Positions 63,001-64,000 of a DNA stretch of 64,000 bases are shown one piece after another. A program made the position numbers and the translations under genes. The stretch's first letter is position 1, and each line of letters begins with the position of its first letter. The stretch covers positions 806,001 to 870,000 of the forward strand of contig NZ_FOSK01000001.1 of the NCBI RefSeq assembly GCF_900114245.1, written 5' to 3'. The notes below the pieces were generated by a model, which saw only the letters and a list, made by a program, of their open reading frames with translations, had not been told where the DNA came from and made no database searches. This DNA is from Pseudovibrio ascidiaceicola. Lineage in GTDB: Bacteria; Pseudomonadota; Alphaproteobacteria; Rhizobiales; Stappiaceae.

Positions 63001-64000
63001 TCAGTGCACCGGCAAATAGCCTCTTTCAATCAAATGCACGGTCAAGCCAACTGGAAACGGCAGGGCAACTGCATTCTCATAATCGCACTTTGAACTTGGG
63101 GATCCATCCGGGCAGGCATATTTCCGAAAATCCTCTTGGTCACCCCTACTTTTCTCTGTTGCTTGTACGACGGCTTCCATCCCGTCTCCTAAACAGGCTC
63201 GCGTAGCAGCCCAACCTGCAAGAAAACCATTCTCGCCCCAAAGCGCCTTTTCAGAGTCAGCCAATTCCTCGAGATACGCCAGTTCTTTGCGAAAGGCAGG
63301 CTGATAGGCAGGCTCCAGATTCACATCGGTGATTTTGTCGTAATTGAGCTTTTCAATGTAAAGCGGCGCAAAGCTCCTCGCATACGGTGCAAAGAGATAA
63401 AAGAAGCTGTTGTCCGCACTCACAAGTTCAAGTGTACCGTCTCCGTCCAGGTCTTCAAAACTATAACCGTACCCACCATCCAGCACAGCACCCTGAACCA
63501 TCACCCAGGTTCCGTTCCGGTTTTGCGTGATGATCTGCTGTTCTACACAACAATGCGCCCCACCCGTAAACCGCTTGATCACGACCTGAGGAAACTCAGT
63601 CTCGTTGGCAAGACGAATAACTTCAACGCTCTGGCCGTATTGAGGAAAATAACTCGGCTCCGTTTCAAACGAGAATACTTTGGCTTGCTCAGTCCACCCG
63701 ACAACCTGTACTTTCGAATTCTTTGAAAACTCGTCATTCGGATCAGTCTGTTCCGTGATGAGTACAGCGTCGATACGCAGCGTTTCAAGCTCAAGCGAAA
63801 AACGAGGCTGTGATTCAAACTCACCAAAATGCAAGTTTTGGGCGGGCCACACGGTTTCCACATAGCGGCGGCCATGAGATAGATAGGCATCCTCAGGCAA
63901 ATCAATCGAAATCTGCTGGCGGGCCAACTGCAGATTTTTAAAGTTTACAGGGCCAACAACCACACCAAACCAACCGTTTTCGGAGCGAACCACCCGCATT
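63001..64000 (-). CDS. Envelope protein with SPOR-like and FG-GAP/VCBS-like parts (5' end cut by window)
   Basis: At least 333 residues are open to the window edge, so the true N-terminus lies outside. The first 60 residues seen (GWFGVVVGP..., then PEDAYLSHGRRYV) resemble the end of a SPOR peptidoglycan-binding repeat. A region near the middle (GGYGYSFEDLDGDGTLELVSADNSF) is like an FG-GAP/VCBS calcium-type repeat. The C-terminal part contains several Cys. The protein is probably periplasmic. Function unknown; the family could not be fixed. It is convergent with the nucleotidyltransferase-like gene, six bases between stops. Confidence 0.7.
   Translation of the reverse strand, partial: MRVVRSENGWFGVVVGPVNFKNLQLARQQISIDLPEDAYLSHGRRYVETVWPAQNLHFGEFESQPRFSLELETLRIDAVLITEQTDPNDEFSKNSKVQVVGWTEQAKVFSFETEPSYFPQYGQSVEVIRLANETEFPQVVIKRFTGGAHCCVEQQIITQNRNGTWVMVQGAVLDGGYGYSFEDLDGDGTLELVSADNSFFYLFAPYARSFAPLYIEKLNYDKITDVNLEPAYQPAFRKELAYLEELADSEKALWGENGFLAGWAATRACLGDGMEAVVQATEKSRGDQEDFRKYACPDGSPSSKCDYENAVALPFPVGLTVHLIERGYLPVH

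Noticed and set aside
1-64000. CRISPR arrays, tRNA, rRNA, insertion sequences
   Set aside because: No regularly spaced direct repeats, cloverleaf-like sequence with a CCA end, rRNA segment, or transposase was found by eye.

Overview
The window looks like a chromosomal segment of an alphaproteobacterium of roughly balanced GC content. The gene set (osmoregulated periplasmic glucan enzymes, Tat-exported LivK-type binding protein, globin-coupled chemoreceptor, TTC38-like TPR protein, serralysin-type protease) and the style of many proteins suggest a marine member of the Stappiaceae such as Pseudovibrio. That assignment is inference from gene content, not a database result. I see no insertion sequence, integrase, phage gene, CRISPR array, tRNA or rRNA. 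The whole window reads as ordinary chromosome with several small accessory clusters.

Layout. 1-4122: end of a cobalamin locus, with cobA-cobB leftwards and cbiD-cobK rightwards from a shared 107 bp promoter region. 4112-9657: cytochrome b561, a RibD-like reductase, a Nudix hydrolase and a tightly packed leftward operon (dehydrogenase, PTPS-like T-fold protein, GT4 glycosyltransferase, methyltransferase) that looks like an uncharacterised pterin or pyrimidine-derived metabolite pathway. 9772-12933: opgH and opgC for periplasmic glucan, sharing a bidirectional terminator. 13004-22796: TPR protein, YeeE/YedE sulfur transporter with a periplasmic DUF302 protein, a ThDP enzyme with a CaiB-type CoA transferase, a secreted esterase, an ion channel with a zinc ribbon, and a degenerate SDR. 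23017-27360: two-gene RND efflux pump. 27412-29948: a cyclic-nucleotide-binding/CPBP membrane protein and an exostosin-like glycosyltransferase.

30149-35345: a complete branched-chain-amino-acid-type ABC importer (livK-H-M-G-F order). 35781-41028: globin-coupled chemoreceptor, NsrR-like Rrf2 regulator and a GGDEF-EAL protein, with an FNR-like site between the first two. 41033-45751: ferredoxin-reductase-like protein, TPR methyltransferase, GltS, a small exported protein and a DJ-1/PfpI protein. 45802-49091: an RTX serralysin-like metalloprotease behind a small exported Cys protein, then two more small exported proteins. 49462-53528: coiled-coil protein, exported RidA-like protein, membrane protein, GlxA/AraC regulator, metallo-beta-lactamase-fold protein. 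53529-55757: LysR regulator divergent from a GST/NTF2-like/tautomerase operon. 55809-60919: M16 peptidase, pyrE and pyrC. 61314-64000: two nucleotidyltransferase-fold paralogues, the second degenerate, and a partial SPOR/FG-GAP-like protein.

The features most worth following are the 4.8-9.7 kb pterin-like cluster with an enzyme stripped of its usual catalytic residues, a CPBP protein whose catalytic Glu-Glu is Gln-Gln, an orphan plus-strand terminator that suggests a small RNA near 35.7 kb, and the FNR-like site between the globin sensor and the NsrR-like gene.
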